Shown: piece after piece, positions 1-6,305 of the stretch
Layout of the letters: each line of letters starts with the position of its first letter
Numbering within the stretch: position 1 is the first letter of the stretch
Assembly (NCBI GenBank): GCA_003246505.1
Contig: QKAI01000469.1
Span: 1 to 7,703, forward strand
Direction: 5' to 3'
DNA: 7,703 nt
Source of the DNA: Spirochaetaceae bacterium
GTDB taxonomy: Bacteria > Spirochaetota > Spirochaetia > DSM-2461
The notes under the pieces: generated by a model
What the model saw: the letters and a program-made list of their open reading frames with translations, nothing else
Databases searched by the model: none
What the model was told of the DNA's origin: nothing
Position numbers and translations under genes: made by a program

Positions 1-795
1 GGCCGTCTTGCGAATGATGGTTCTGATGTCCAGGGGCTGCTGCTTCATGGAGAACCAGGCGAACTCCACCTTCACCTGGGAAAGGATGTTCTCGACAAGA
101 TCGTTCAGCCTCTTCGTATTCTCTATGGAGGAGTGAATCAGGGAGCGCTGGGTGTCGTTAATAGGACCGGGCCTCTCTTCCATGATGAGCTCGTTGGAGG
201 TCTTGATCACCGCCAGGGGGGTGCGGAGCTCATGGGTGAGGGTGGAGAGAAGTTTATTCTTGTTGTCCACCAGATTCTTCATGTACTCGTATTTCATCTT
301 GTTGGTGCTCTCCTGTATCCTCAGGATCATCATGACCCCCAGCTGGGCTCCGGCGGCGGGTATCAGGAAAAGGAGGAGCCCCCTGTCCTGACCGAGAATC
401 GCTCCCCCCGCCAGGGCCGCGGAGGAAAGGGCGATGAACACCGCGGCGGTTCGGAATTCCCTCTTCCCGAGAATCAGTTCGGCGGTCAGGATCAGGGCGA
501 AGGGGAAGTACAGGAAGCCGTTCCCGGTCAGGAGCAGGACCGCCGTCAAACCCATGTCCGCAGCGGACATTCCCCCGCTGTGAACGATGTGATCCTTCCC
601 CGTGAGGACGCAGAAGAGGGAGAAGAGGAGCAGGGCGGCGGAGAGGAGAATCGCGGCAAGGAAAAGGCGGGGGAACAGGGGCGACAGGAGGAGCAGAAGT
701 CCCGGAGCCAGGAGGATCTGAAGGAGAAGGCGAAGAAATCTTGATCTGACAACGGTTGTTCTGAGCTTGTCATGCTGGGAGAGTTTGTCCAACAT
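1..795 (-). CDS. Sensor histidine kinase, partial (N-terminal membrane region and dimerization/phosphoacceptor domain)
   Basis: This is the first 265 codons of a two-component sensor kinase read leftward; the reading frame is open at base 1, so the HATPase_c domain lies outside the window. The start is ATG at 795-793. An in-frame TAA stop lies five codons upstream and a GAGGG ribosome-binding sequence sits just before it, so this start is well supported. Residues about 22-41, 43-64, 80-108, 117-134 and 138-158 are hydrophobic and look like five membrane segments joined by very short loops, with no sizeable external sensor domain. A charged linker (about 160-182) leads to the HisKA motif THELRTPLAVIK, with phosphoacceptor His188. 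The following helix (about residues 205-245, SSIENTKRLNDLVENIL) fits the second dimerization helix. The gene is divergent from the ABC importer across a 217-base regulatory region, so it may control that operon with a response regulator encoded further left (inference). The stimulus cannot be read from the sequence. Confidence 0.92.
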   Translation of the reverse strand, partial: MLDKLSQHDKLRTTVVRSRFLRLLLQILLAPGLLLLLSPLFPRLFLAAILLSAALLLFSLFCVLTGKDHIVHSGGMSAADMGLTAVLLLTGNGFLYFPFALILTAELILGKREFRTAAVFIALSSAALAGGAILGQDRGLLLFLIPAAGAQLGVMMILRIQESTNKMKYEYMKNLVDNKNKLLSTLTHELRTPLAVIKTSNELIMEERPGPINDTQRSLIHSSIENTKRLNDLVENILSQVKVEFAWFSMKQQPLDIRTIIRKTA

Positions 796-806
796 ACTGC
801 CCTCAT

Positions 807-817
807 TTTACTGTAAA
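807..817. repeat. 11-base palindrome TTTACTGTAAA in the sensor-kinase leader
   Basis: TTTAC and GTAAA flank a single T, giving a perfect dyad 12 bases upstream of the kinase start codon. It overlaps the region where the kinase promoter or leader should lie and could be a small operator. A dyad this short in an AT-rich patch may also be chance. Confidence 0.3.
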
Positions 818-900
818 TATTCCGTATGTCCATGTTTTTTTTCACATTTAAGACCATGGCGGTCGTTTGGGCTTGAAACACGGAAGGCGGGGATTGGCAA

Positions 901-944
901 GTTACAATCCGGTAACAAAGGCGTAACAGTCTGGTTACAATTCC
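901..944 (+). promoter_or_regulatory. Operator-like array of four 11-base direct repeats (PhoB/OmpR-family type)
   Basis: Four consecutive 11-base units begin at 901, 912, 923 and 934: GTTACAATCCG, GTAACAAAGGC, GTAACAGTCTG and GTTACAATTCC. Each has a conserved 7-base core GTWACAR followed by 4 variable bases. The core matches 7 of 7, 7 of 7, 7 of 7 and 7 of 7 to that degenerate pattern, while the spacers are unrelated, which points to protein binding and not to a simple tandem duplication. Seven-base repeats with 4-base spacers, on one helix face, are the known layout of PhoB boxes, and TTAACA-like repeats at 11-base steps are the known layout of Bacillus PhoP sites. The likely binder is therefore an OmpR/PhoB-family response regulator, perhaps the partner of the divergent sensor kinase (inference). 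GTTAC and GTAAC are reverse complements, so the array also reads as two inverted pairs; the extra conserved ACAR favours the direct-repeat reading. Confidence 0.7.
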
Positions 945-954
945 CCTTCCCCCG

Positions 955-983
955 TATTCAGATGGGAAAACCTGATTTACAAT
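955..983 (+). promoter_or_regulatory. Candidate activator-dependent promoter of the importer operon
   Basis: TACAAT at 978-983 differs from the -10 consensus at one base and lies 29 bases before the start codon. The hexamer 17 bases upstream, TATTCA at 955-960, is a poor -35 (three of six). A good -10 with a weak -35 is what an activator-dependent promoter would show, and the repeat array lies immediately upstream, centred roughly 65-70 bases before the predicted transcript start. This is a pattern match only; TATTCA itself could instead act as a -10 in a PhoB-style arrangement. Confidence 0.35.
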
Positions 984-1012
984 TCTATCAACACTATTCA
1001 GGAGGAAAGGAT

Positions 1013-2056
1013 ATGTTAAGAAAAACAACCATTCTGGTTTTGCTTCTGTCACTGCTGTCTACTGCGGCGCTTCTCGCCAACGGCTCCAGGGATTCCGGGA
1101 CAGAGGATAAGGGGAAACTCGTCTTCTATGCGGGGCTTCAGGAGGATCATGCCGCCATGATCGCCGAGGAATTCGAAGCGGAATTCGGCATCGAGACGGA
1201 ATTCGTCCGGATGAGCAGCGGTGAAATCCTAGCCCGGCTCAAGGCGGAGAAGGACAATATGACCGCATCCGTCTGGTACGGCGGCCCCGTGGACGGCATC
1301 GTCGCCGCCAATGAGGAGGGGATCATCGAGCCCTACGTCTCTCCTGAAGCGGTCAATATCCGGGAGGGCTTCAAGGATCCCAAGGGCATCTGGACCGGGA
1401 TCTACATCGGCTATCTGGGGTTTGTGGGAAACAGGACCATCCTCAAGGAAAAGGGCCTGGAAATGCCCACCTCCTGGGCCGATTTCCTCAAGCCCGAATT
1501 CAATCAGGAGATCGTGGTGGCCCATCCCGGATCCTCCGGCACCGCCTATACCATGCTCGCCACCCTGGTTCAGATGATGGGGGAGGACGAGGCCATGGAG
1601 TATTTCAAGAAATTCAGCCCCCAGGTCCGGCAGTACACCAAGTCCGGAACCGCCCCGGGCCGCATGGCCGGCCTCGGAGAGACCACCGTGGGCATCACTT
1701 TTCTCCACGACGCCATCAAATACAAGAAGGAAGGCTATGAGGATATCGTGATCTCCGCTCCCCTGGAAGGGACGGGATACGAGATCGGAGGCGTGGCTCT
1801 CCTCAAGAACGGCCCGGATCAGGAGAACGGCAAGAAATTCATCGACTGGGTTCTCACCAAGGAGGTCCAGGAGATGGGCAAGACGGTCGGATCCTTCCAG
1901 TTCCTGACAAATAAGGCCGCCATGCCCCCGGAAGAGGCTATGCCGATCAAGGATACCAAGCTGATCGATTACGACTTCCAGTGGGCCGGAGAGAACAAGA
2001 AACGCCTCGTGGAAAGGTTCAGCATCGAAACCAGCACCACGGCGCCCACCGAATAA
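1013..2056 (+). CDS. ABC importer periplasmic substrate-binding protein (FbpA/AfuA-like, COG1840 type)
   Basis: This 347-residue protein should capture a small solute in the periplasm and deliver it to the permease encoded next. ATG at 1013 was chosen because AGGAGGAAAGG precedes it and a classical signal peptide follows (positive MLRK, hydrophobic core to about residue 20, likely cut after Ala22). No lipobox cysteine is present. The mature part follows the family: KLVFYAG early strand, SSGEILARLKAEKDN, the VWYGGPVDG segment, GIYIGYLGFVGN and GTGYEIGGVALLKNG. Ferric-binding members carry adjacent tyrosines after the GE..VGI strand; here that position reads ITFLHDA, with His232-Asp233. From memory, the hexose-phosphate binder AfuA uses a His-Asp pair plus a glutamate at the equivalent site; Glu252 and Glu257 are candidates here. 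A phosphorylated sugar or other organophosphate is thus as plausible as iron. Family assignment is firm; substrate is open. It is the first gene of the operon. Confidence 0.93.
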   Translation: MLRKTTILVLLLSLLSTAALLANGSRDSGTEDKGKLVFYAGLQEDHAAMIAEEFEAEFGIETEFVRMSSGEILARLKAEKDNMTASVWYGGPVDGIVAANEEGIIEPYVSPEAVNIREGFKDPKGIWTGIYIGYLGFVGNRTILKEKGLEMPTSWADFLKPEFNQEIVVAHPGSSGTAYTMLATLVQMMGEDEAMEYFKKFSPQVRQYTKSGTAPGRMAGLGETTVGITFLHDAIKYKKEGYEDIVISAPLEGTGYEIGGVALLKNGPDQENGKKFIDWVLTKEVQEMGKTVGSFQFLTNKAAMPPEEAMPIKDTKLIDYDFQWAGENKKRLVERFSIETSTTAPTE

Positions 2057-2062
2057 TCCGGC

Positions 2063-2093
2063 GCGGGTGGCATCCCAAAGGTGTGTCACCCGC
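2063..2093 (+). promoter_or_regulatory. Intercistronic hairpin between binding-protein and permease genes
   Basis: GCGGGTGGCAT (2063-2073) pairs with GTGTCACCCGC (2083-2093) around a 9-base loop, giving 11 consecutive pairs, nine Watson-Crick and two G-T. It starts seven bases after the binding-protein stop and ends 22 bases before the permease start. The bases after it (CCTGTTTCCCTT) are not a clean T-tract, so a full terminator is unlikely. A stem here would fit known operons in which a 3' hairpin protects the binding-protein mRNA and lets that protein be made in excess over the membrane parts. Confidence 0.65.
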
Positions 2094-2115
2094 CCTGTTT
2101 CCCTTAGGAGAACCG

Positions 2116-3816
2116 ATGAACAACTCCCGAAAGCTTAAGCTGCAGAACGAATTGAAGATTCTCGCCAATCTCAGAAACGATCCGGCCCTCCTGGGGGTCA
2201 TTCTGTTCACCCTGGTCCTGGTGACCTTCTTCATTATCATTCCCCTCTATAACATCCTTATGGAGAGCTTCACCACGGACAGGGGCATTTCCCTTAAGAA
2301 CTACAGGGACGTGATCCTCATGTACGGCAACATGCGGATACTGCTGAACACGATTCTCCTGGGGCTGGTCACCTCGTCCATCTCCGTGGTCGTCGGTTTT
2401 ATCTTCGCCTATGTGACTACCTACATGAAGATCCGGTTCAAGAGGATGTTCGATTTCATCGCGATTCTCCCCATCATCTCCCCCCCCTTCGTGGTGGCCC
2501 TCTCCGCCATTCTCCTCTTCGGGCGGGTCGGCCTGATCACCCGGGGGCTCCTGGGCATCAAGGACGCGGAGATCTACGGCTTCCACGGACTCGTCCTGGT
2601 CCAGTCCCTGAGCTTCTTCCCCATCGCCTACATGATGCTGGTGGCCCTGCTCCAGAGGATCGACCCCTCCGTGGAGGAGGCCTCCCGGGATCTGGGGGCT
2701 TCCCGGTTCAAGGTGTTCACCTCGGTCACCCTGCCCCTGATGGTGCCCGGGCTGGCCAACGCCTTCCTGCTCGTCTTCATCCAGTCCATCGCCGATTTCG
2801 CCAACCCCGTGGTCATCGGGGGGAACTTCACCACCGTGGCGGTGAAGATCTACCAGGAGGGCATCGGGAACTACCAGTTCGGCACGGCGACCGCCCTGGC
2901 CATGGTGCTTCTCTCCATCTCCATCTCCATTTTCGTGCTGCAGAAATATTACGTGAGCAAGAAATCCTATGTCACGGTGACGGGAAAGGTCTCCCGGCAG
3001 AGGGATCTGATCTCCGGCCGGAACGTCACCCTGCCGGCCACGGCGGTTCTGCTCTTCTTCACCTTCTTCGTCATCATGATGTACATCCTCATCCCCATCG
3101 GCTCCTTTGTGAAACTCTGGGGCATCAACTATACCCCGACCCTGGAGCACTACCGGTATATCCTCAAGCCCAAGCTCTTCAAGCCGGTCCTCACCACGAC
3201 CACCCTGGCCGCCCTGGCCACCCCCGTCTCGGGGATCCTGGCCATGCTCATCGCCTTTCTGATCGTCAGGAAGAAATTCTTCGGCAAGTCCTTCATCGAA
3301 TTCACCACCATCATGGCCCTGGCCATACCCGGGACGATCATCGGCCTGGGCTACGTGATCAGCTATAATAAGACCTATTCCCTCCTGGGGGCGACCATCA
3401 TCCCCCCCATCACGGGGACCGCCTTCATCATCATCATGGCCTTCATCATCCGCAGCCTGCCCGTGGGAATCCGCTCGGGGATCACCTCCCTTCAGCAGAT
3501 CGATCCCTCCATCGAGGAAGCGGCCAACGTTCTGGGCGCCTCGAGCCGCAAGGTGTTCACCAGCGTGACGATACCCATGATCAAGAACGCCTTCCTCAAC
3601 GGGCTCATCTTCACCTTCGCCCGGAGCATGACCCTGGTGAGCACGGTCATCTTCCTCATATCCGCCCGGTACAAACTCCTCACCACCACCATCATGGCCC
3701 AGATCGACGTGGGGAAAATGGGGGTGGCGTCGGCCTACTGCACCGTGCTCATCCTGATCGTCAGCGTCGCCATGCTCATCATCAAAATCTTCGTAAAGAA
3801 CATCAGTACGGAATAA
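2116..3816 (+). CDS. ABC importer permease, two fused transmembrane domains (FbpB-like)
   Basis: This 566-residue integral membrane protein forms the whole translocation channel of the importer, two BPD_transp_1 domains being fused in one chain. The start is ATG at 2116, preceded by TTAGGAG; an upstream in-frame extension overlaps the binding-protein gene and is implausible. The first half has hydrophobic segments near 26-48, 76-100, 113-134, 157-178, 209-229 and 259-277; a hydrophilic linker runs about 278-305, and a matching set follows from about 307. Each half has the cytoplasmic EAA coupling motif that contacts the ATPase: EEASRDLGAS at 187-196 and EEAANVLGAS at 467-476, both followed by a near-identical KVFTSVT(L/I)P segment. 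The 280-residue offset between motifs shows an internal duplication. Fused permeases are usual for iron(III), AfuB and 2-aminoethylphosphonate-type systems. It lies 59 bases after the binding protein and 18 before the ATPase. Confidence 0.95.
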   Translation: MNNSRKLKLQNELKILANLRNDPALLGVILFTLVLVTFFIIIPLYNILMESFTTDRGISLKNYRDVILMYGNMRILLNTILLGLVTSSISVVVGFIFAYVTTYMKIRFKRMFDFIAILPIISPPFVVALSAILLFGRVGLITRGLLGIKDAEIYGFHGLVLVQSLSFFPIAYMMLVALLQRIDPSVEEASRDLGASRFKVFTSVTLPLMVPGLANAFLLVFIQSIADFANPVVIGGNFTTVAVKIYQEGIGNYQFGTATALAMVLLSISISIFVLQKYYVSKKSYVTVTGKVSRQRDLISGRNVTLPATAVLLFFTFFVIMMYILIPIGSFVKLWGINYTPTLEHYRYILKPKLFKPVLTTTTLAALATPVSGILAMLIAFLIVRKKFFGKSFIEFTTIMALAIPGTIIGLGYVISYNKTYSLLGATIIPPITGTAFIIIMAFIIRSLPVGIRSGITSLQQIDPSIEEAANVLGASSRKVFTSVTIPMIKNAFLNGLIFTFARSMTLVSTVIFLISARYKLLTTTIMAQIDVGKMGVASAYCTVLILIVSVAMLIIKIFVKNISTE

Positions 3817-3834
3817 GAGGAGAGGAATAATCCC

Positions 3835-4908
3835 ATGAAAGACAAGATAAAAGTGGAACTGAGAAACCTGACCAAGACCTTCGTCACCAATAAGAACGAT
3901 CAGGTCCGGGCGGTGGACAATGTGAATCTGACCATAAATCCGGGGGAGTTCGTCTGCCTGCTGGGGCCCTCGGGCTGCGGGAAAACCACCACCCTGAGAA
4001 TGCTGGCGGGCTTCGAGATCCCCACTTCCGGGGAGATCTTCATAGGGGACAGGAACGTGGCCAATCTGACCCCGGACAAGCGGGACACGGCCATGGTCTT
4101 CCAGAATTACGCCCTATTCCCCCATCTGAACGTGTACGACAACATCGCCTACGGCCTTAAGCTGCAGAAGCTGCCCAAGGCGGAGATAAGGGAGAGGGTG
4201 GATAAAATTCTCAAGCTGATGAAGATGGAGGATTTCGCCCTGCGGGTCCCCTCGGAGATGTCCGGCGGCCAGCAGCAGCGGGTCTCCCTGGCCAGGGCCC
4301 TGATCATGGAGTCGGGGGTTCTCCTCTTCGACGAGCCCCTGTCCAACCTGGACGCCAAACTGAGGATCCACATGCGCGACGAGATCCGGAAAATTCAGAA
4401 GCAGGTGGGGATTTCGTCCATCTACGTCACCCACGACCAGGAGGAGGCCATGGGGCTCTCCGACAAGATCGTCATCATGAGGGACGGGACGATACAGCAG
4501 GTGGGATCCCCCCGGGAGATCTACCAGAAGCCGGTGAATGAGTTCGTCGCCCAGTTCATCGGGAGGGCCAACATTCTCGAGGGAACGATCGTGGCCGACA
4601 ATAAGGACCGGGTCTCCCTGGACATACACGGGGTCGTCTATGAGACGGAAAGGACCACCGGCCACGGCGCGGGGGACAGGGTCAAGTTCATGATCCGCCC
4701 CGAATCTTTCCTGATCGGGGGAAAGGATTTCACCGCCCCCGTCACCAAGAGCGTTTTCATGGGATCCCACCACGAGTACGAGGTGGAACTCTTCGGAAAG
4801 ATATTCGAGATCTCCGAGAACAACCCCATGAGGAAAGTCACCATAGATGTGGGGGAGAACCTCTCCTTCTCCATGGACCCCAACTCCATTCACATCCTGG
4901 AGCAATAA
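3835..4908 (+). CDS. ABC importer ATP-binding protein (FbpC/PotA/UgpC-like)
   Basis: This 357-residue cytoplasmic ATPase powers the importer as a homodimer under the fused permease. All the motifs of an active enzyme are visible: Walker A GPSGCGKTT (44-52), Q-loop Gln90 in VFQNYALFPH, signature SGGQQQR (143-149), Walker B VLLFDEP with Asp166 and catalytic Glu167, D-loop SNLDAKLR, and the switch His200 in THDQEEAM. Residues after about 240 (FIGRANILEGTIV onward, IRPES, FMGSHHEYEV) form the C-terminal TOBE-type domain found in the spermidine/iron/glycerol-phosphate/maltose group, which can have a regulatory role. The start is supported by GAGAGGAA ten bases upstream and sits 18 bases after the permease stop, so the genes are surely co-transcribed. 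Motifs alone do not give the substrate. Confidence 0.96.
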   Translation: MKDKIKVELRNLTKTFVTNKNDQVRAVDNVNLTINPGEFVCLLGPSGCGKTTTLRMLAGFEIPTSGEIFIGDRNVANLTPDKRDTAMVFQNYALFPHLNVYDNIAYGLKLQKLPKAEIRERVDKILKLMKMEDFALRVPSEMSGGQQQRVSLARALIMESGVLLFDEPLSNLDAKLRIHMRDEIRKIQKQVGISSIYVTHDQEEAMGLSDKIVIMRDGTIQQVGSPREIYQKPVNEFVAQFIGRANILEGTIVADNKDRVSLDIHGVVYETERTTGHGAGDRVKFMIRPESFLIGGKDFTAPVTKSVFMGSHHEYEVELFGKIFEISENNPMRKVTIDVGENLSFSMDPNSIHILEQ

Positions 4909-4924
4909 ATGCTACAGTAGGGCC

Positions 4925-6301
4925 ATGAAACCCTTTTCCCATCTGAACCTGTCCCGCCCCCTCCTGGAAAATCTGGGAAAGCTCGGCTACGAAACCATGA
5001 CCCCCGTCCAGGAGTGGACGATCCCCCTTCTTCTGAAGGGGAAGGACGTGCTGGCCCGGGCCAAGACGGGGAGCGGCAAGACCGCCGCCTTCGCCATCGG
5101 TTTTCTGGAGACCATGGACGGGGAGCGGTACCGGGTTCAGGCCCTGGTCCTCTGCCCCACCCGGGAGCTGTCCGAGCAGGTCGCCGGGGAGATCCGCCGT
5201 CTGGCCGCCTACCGCCCCAACATCAAGGTGCTGAACATTACCGGGGGGGTCCCCCTGGAACGGCAGGAGCACTCCCTCTCCCATCAGGCCCACATCGTGG
5301 TGGGAACCCCCGGCCGGATCCTCAAGCTCCTGAAGCGGGGATCCCTGGTTCTGGAGGAACTCAAGACCCTGGTTCTGGACGAGGCGGACCGGATGCTGGA
5401 CATGGGTTTTATCGACAGCGTCCGGGAGATCATCGGCTACGCCCCCGCCCGGCGGCAGACCCTCTGCTTTTCCGCCACCTTCCCCGATGACATCCGGCTT
5501 CTCGCCGGGGAGATTATGAAGGATCCGAAGGAGATCACCGTGGACGCCCTCCATACCCGGGGGGTGATCGAGCAGCGATTCTTCCTGACCGAAGCGGAGG
5601 AGAGGGGGCGGGCCGTGATCAACCTGATCCGGACGTACAAGCCCGAGTCCACCGTGGTTTTCTGCAACACCAAGGACGCCTGCCGCCGGGTCCAGGAGGA
5701 GCTGGAGCAGTACCGCATGCACAGCCTGGCCCTGCACGGGGATCTGGAGCAGAAGGAGCGGAACGAGGTGCTCATCCGCTTTTCCAACGGCAGCAGCCCC
5801 ATCCTGGTGGCCACCGACGTGGCGGCCCGGGGACTGGACATCAGCGGCCTCTCCGCGGTGATCAACTACAATCTGCCCTTCGAGACGGAGACCTACATCC
5901 ACAGGATAGGGCGGACGGGACGGGCGGGCCAGGCGGGGCTGGCCTTCTCCCTGGTCAAACCGGGGGAGCAGTTCCGCCTGGACCGGATCAACGAAATGAC
6001 CGGGAGCGATTATGCCGCGGATCCCCTGGACTGCACCGTGCCGGAGGATTTCCCGGGACTGCGGCCGGACATGGTGACCCTGTCCATAAACGGGGGGCGT
6101 AAAAACAAGATCAGCGCCGGGGACATCCTCGGGGCGCTCACCAGAACGGGGGAGCTGCGCGGTGAGGATGTGGGAAAGATCGACCGCCTCGATTTCATCA
6201 CCTTCGTGGCGGTGAAGCGGGCGGCCTCGGGAAAGGCCCTGAAGATCCTTAGTCGGGATAACATCAAGGGCCGTTCCTTCAAGGCCCTCCTCCACGACTG
6301 A
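4925..6301 (+). CDS. dbpA: ATP-dependent DEAD-box RNA helicase DbpA
   Basis: This 458-residue protein has almost exactly the length of E. coli DbpA (about 457). DbpA unwinds RNA next to hairpin 92 of 23S rRNA during assembly of the large ribosomal subunit. The motifs run in order: Q motif (F..L, then YETMTPVQ), Walker A AKTGSGKT (46-53), Ia PTRELSEQ, Ib GTPGRIL, II DEAD (152-155) in VLDEADRMLDMGF, III SAT (183-185), IV VVFCNTK, V ATDVAARGLD and VI HRIGRTGR (326-333). From about residue 381 to the end (PDMVTLSINGGRKNKI..GDILGALT) is the DbpA-type RNA-binding domain that gives rRNA specificity and separates it from RhlE, RhlB and SrmB. ATG at 4925 begins the conserved N-terminus (MKPFSHLNL); the upstream extension overlaps the ATPase in another frame and is rejected. 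The gene starts 16 bases after the ATPase stop with only a weak AGTAGGG ribosome-binding sequence, so read-through or coupling is likely. Confidence 0.96.
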   Translation: MKPFSHLNLSRPLLENLGKLGYETMTPVQEWTIPLLLKGKDVLARAKTGSGKTAAFAIGFLETMDGERYRVQALVLCPTRELSEQVAGEIRRLAAYRPNIKVLNITGGVPLERQEHSLSHQAHIVVGTPGRILKLLKRGSLVLEELKTLVLDEADRMLDMGFIDSVREIIGYAPARRQTLCFSATFPDDIRLLAGEIMKDPKEITVDALHTRGVIEQRFFLTEAEERGRAVINLIRTYKPESTVVFCNTKDACRRVQEELEQYRMHSLALHGDLEQKERNEVLIRFSNGSSPILVATDVAARGLDISGLSAVINYNLPFETETYIHRIGRTGRAGQAGLAFSLVKPGEQFRLDRINEMTGSDYAADPLDCTVPEDFPGLRPDMVTLSINGGRKNKISAGDILGALTRTGELRGEDVGKIDRLDFITFVAVKRAASGKALKILSRDNIKGRSFKALLHD

Positions 6302-6305
6302 CTCG

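Larger units (their letters stand above)
796..1012. promoter_or_regulatory. Divergent intergenic regulatory region between sensor kinase and importer operon
   Basis: This 217-base non-coding stretch separates two divergent genes and must carry promoters for both. It is more AT-rich than the genes around it. It contains an oligo-T run (834-841), a short perfect palindrome near the kinase start (807-817), an ordered four-repeat operator-like array (901-944) and a very good Shine-Dalgarno sequence (AGGAGGAAAGG, 1000-1010) for the binding-protein gene. An open reading frame continuous with the binding protein extends back through it, but its translation looks unlike any protein and precedes both the ribosome-binding site and the signal peptide, so I treat the region as non-coding. 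Confidence 0.8.

Noticed and set aside
133..744. A 203-codon plus-strand frame rich in Gly, Glu and Gln.
   Set aside because: It is antisense to the sensor kinase, whose minus-strand translation has membrane segments and a clear HisKA motif; the composition is that of a GC-rich shadow frame.
767..1012. An 82-codon N-terminal extension of the binding protein in the same frame.
   Set aside because: A near-perfect Shine-Dalgarno sequence and a standard signal peptide mark ATG 1013 as the start, and the extension crosses the promoter and operator region with an unprotein-like translation.
1229..2089. A 286-codon minus-strand frame opposite the binding protein.
   Set aside because: It is a GC-rich antisense shadow of a gene with clear family motifs, and contains no motif of its own.
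2063..2105. The hairpin at 2063-2093 as an intrinsic terminator ending the binding-protein transcript.
   Set aside because: The bases after the stem are mixed C and T, not a T-tract, and the permease and ATPase clearly belong to the same operon.
2480..2487. A run of eight C in the permease gene, with seven-base runs at 3402-3408 and 5243-5249, as possible phase-variation sites.
   Set aside because: Runs of this length occur by chance in such GC-rich coding sequence, encode ordinary Pro or Gly contexts and interrupt no frame here; they lie inside housekeeping-type genes, not surface antigens.
2913..2930. Three tandem CTCCAT hexamers in the permease gene.
   Set aside because: They encode an alternating Ser-Ile stretch within a membrane helix and are too short to suggest a functional DNA repeat.
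4838..6295. A 485-codon minus-strand frame covering almost all of dbpA.
   Set aside because: dbpA shows every helicase motif in order; the opposite frame is rich in Gly, Pro and His, has no recognisable domain and fits the usual long antisense frames of GC-rich genes.
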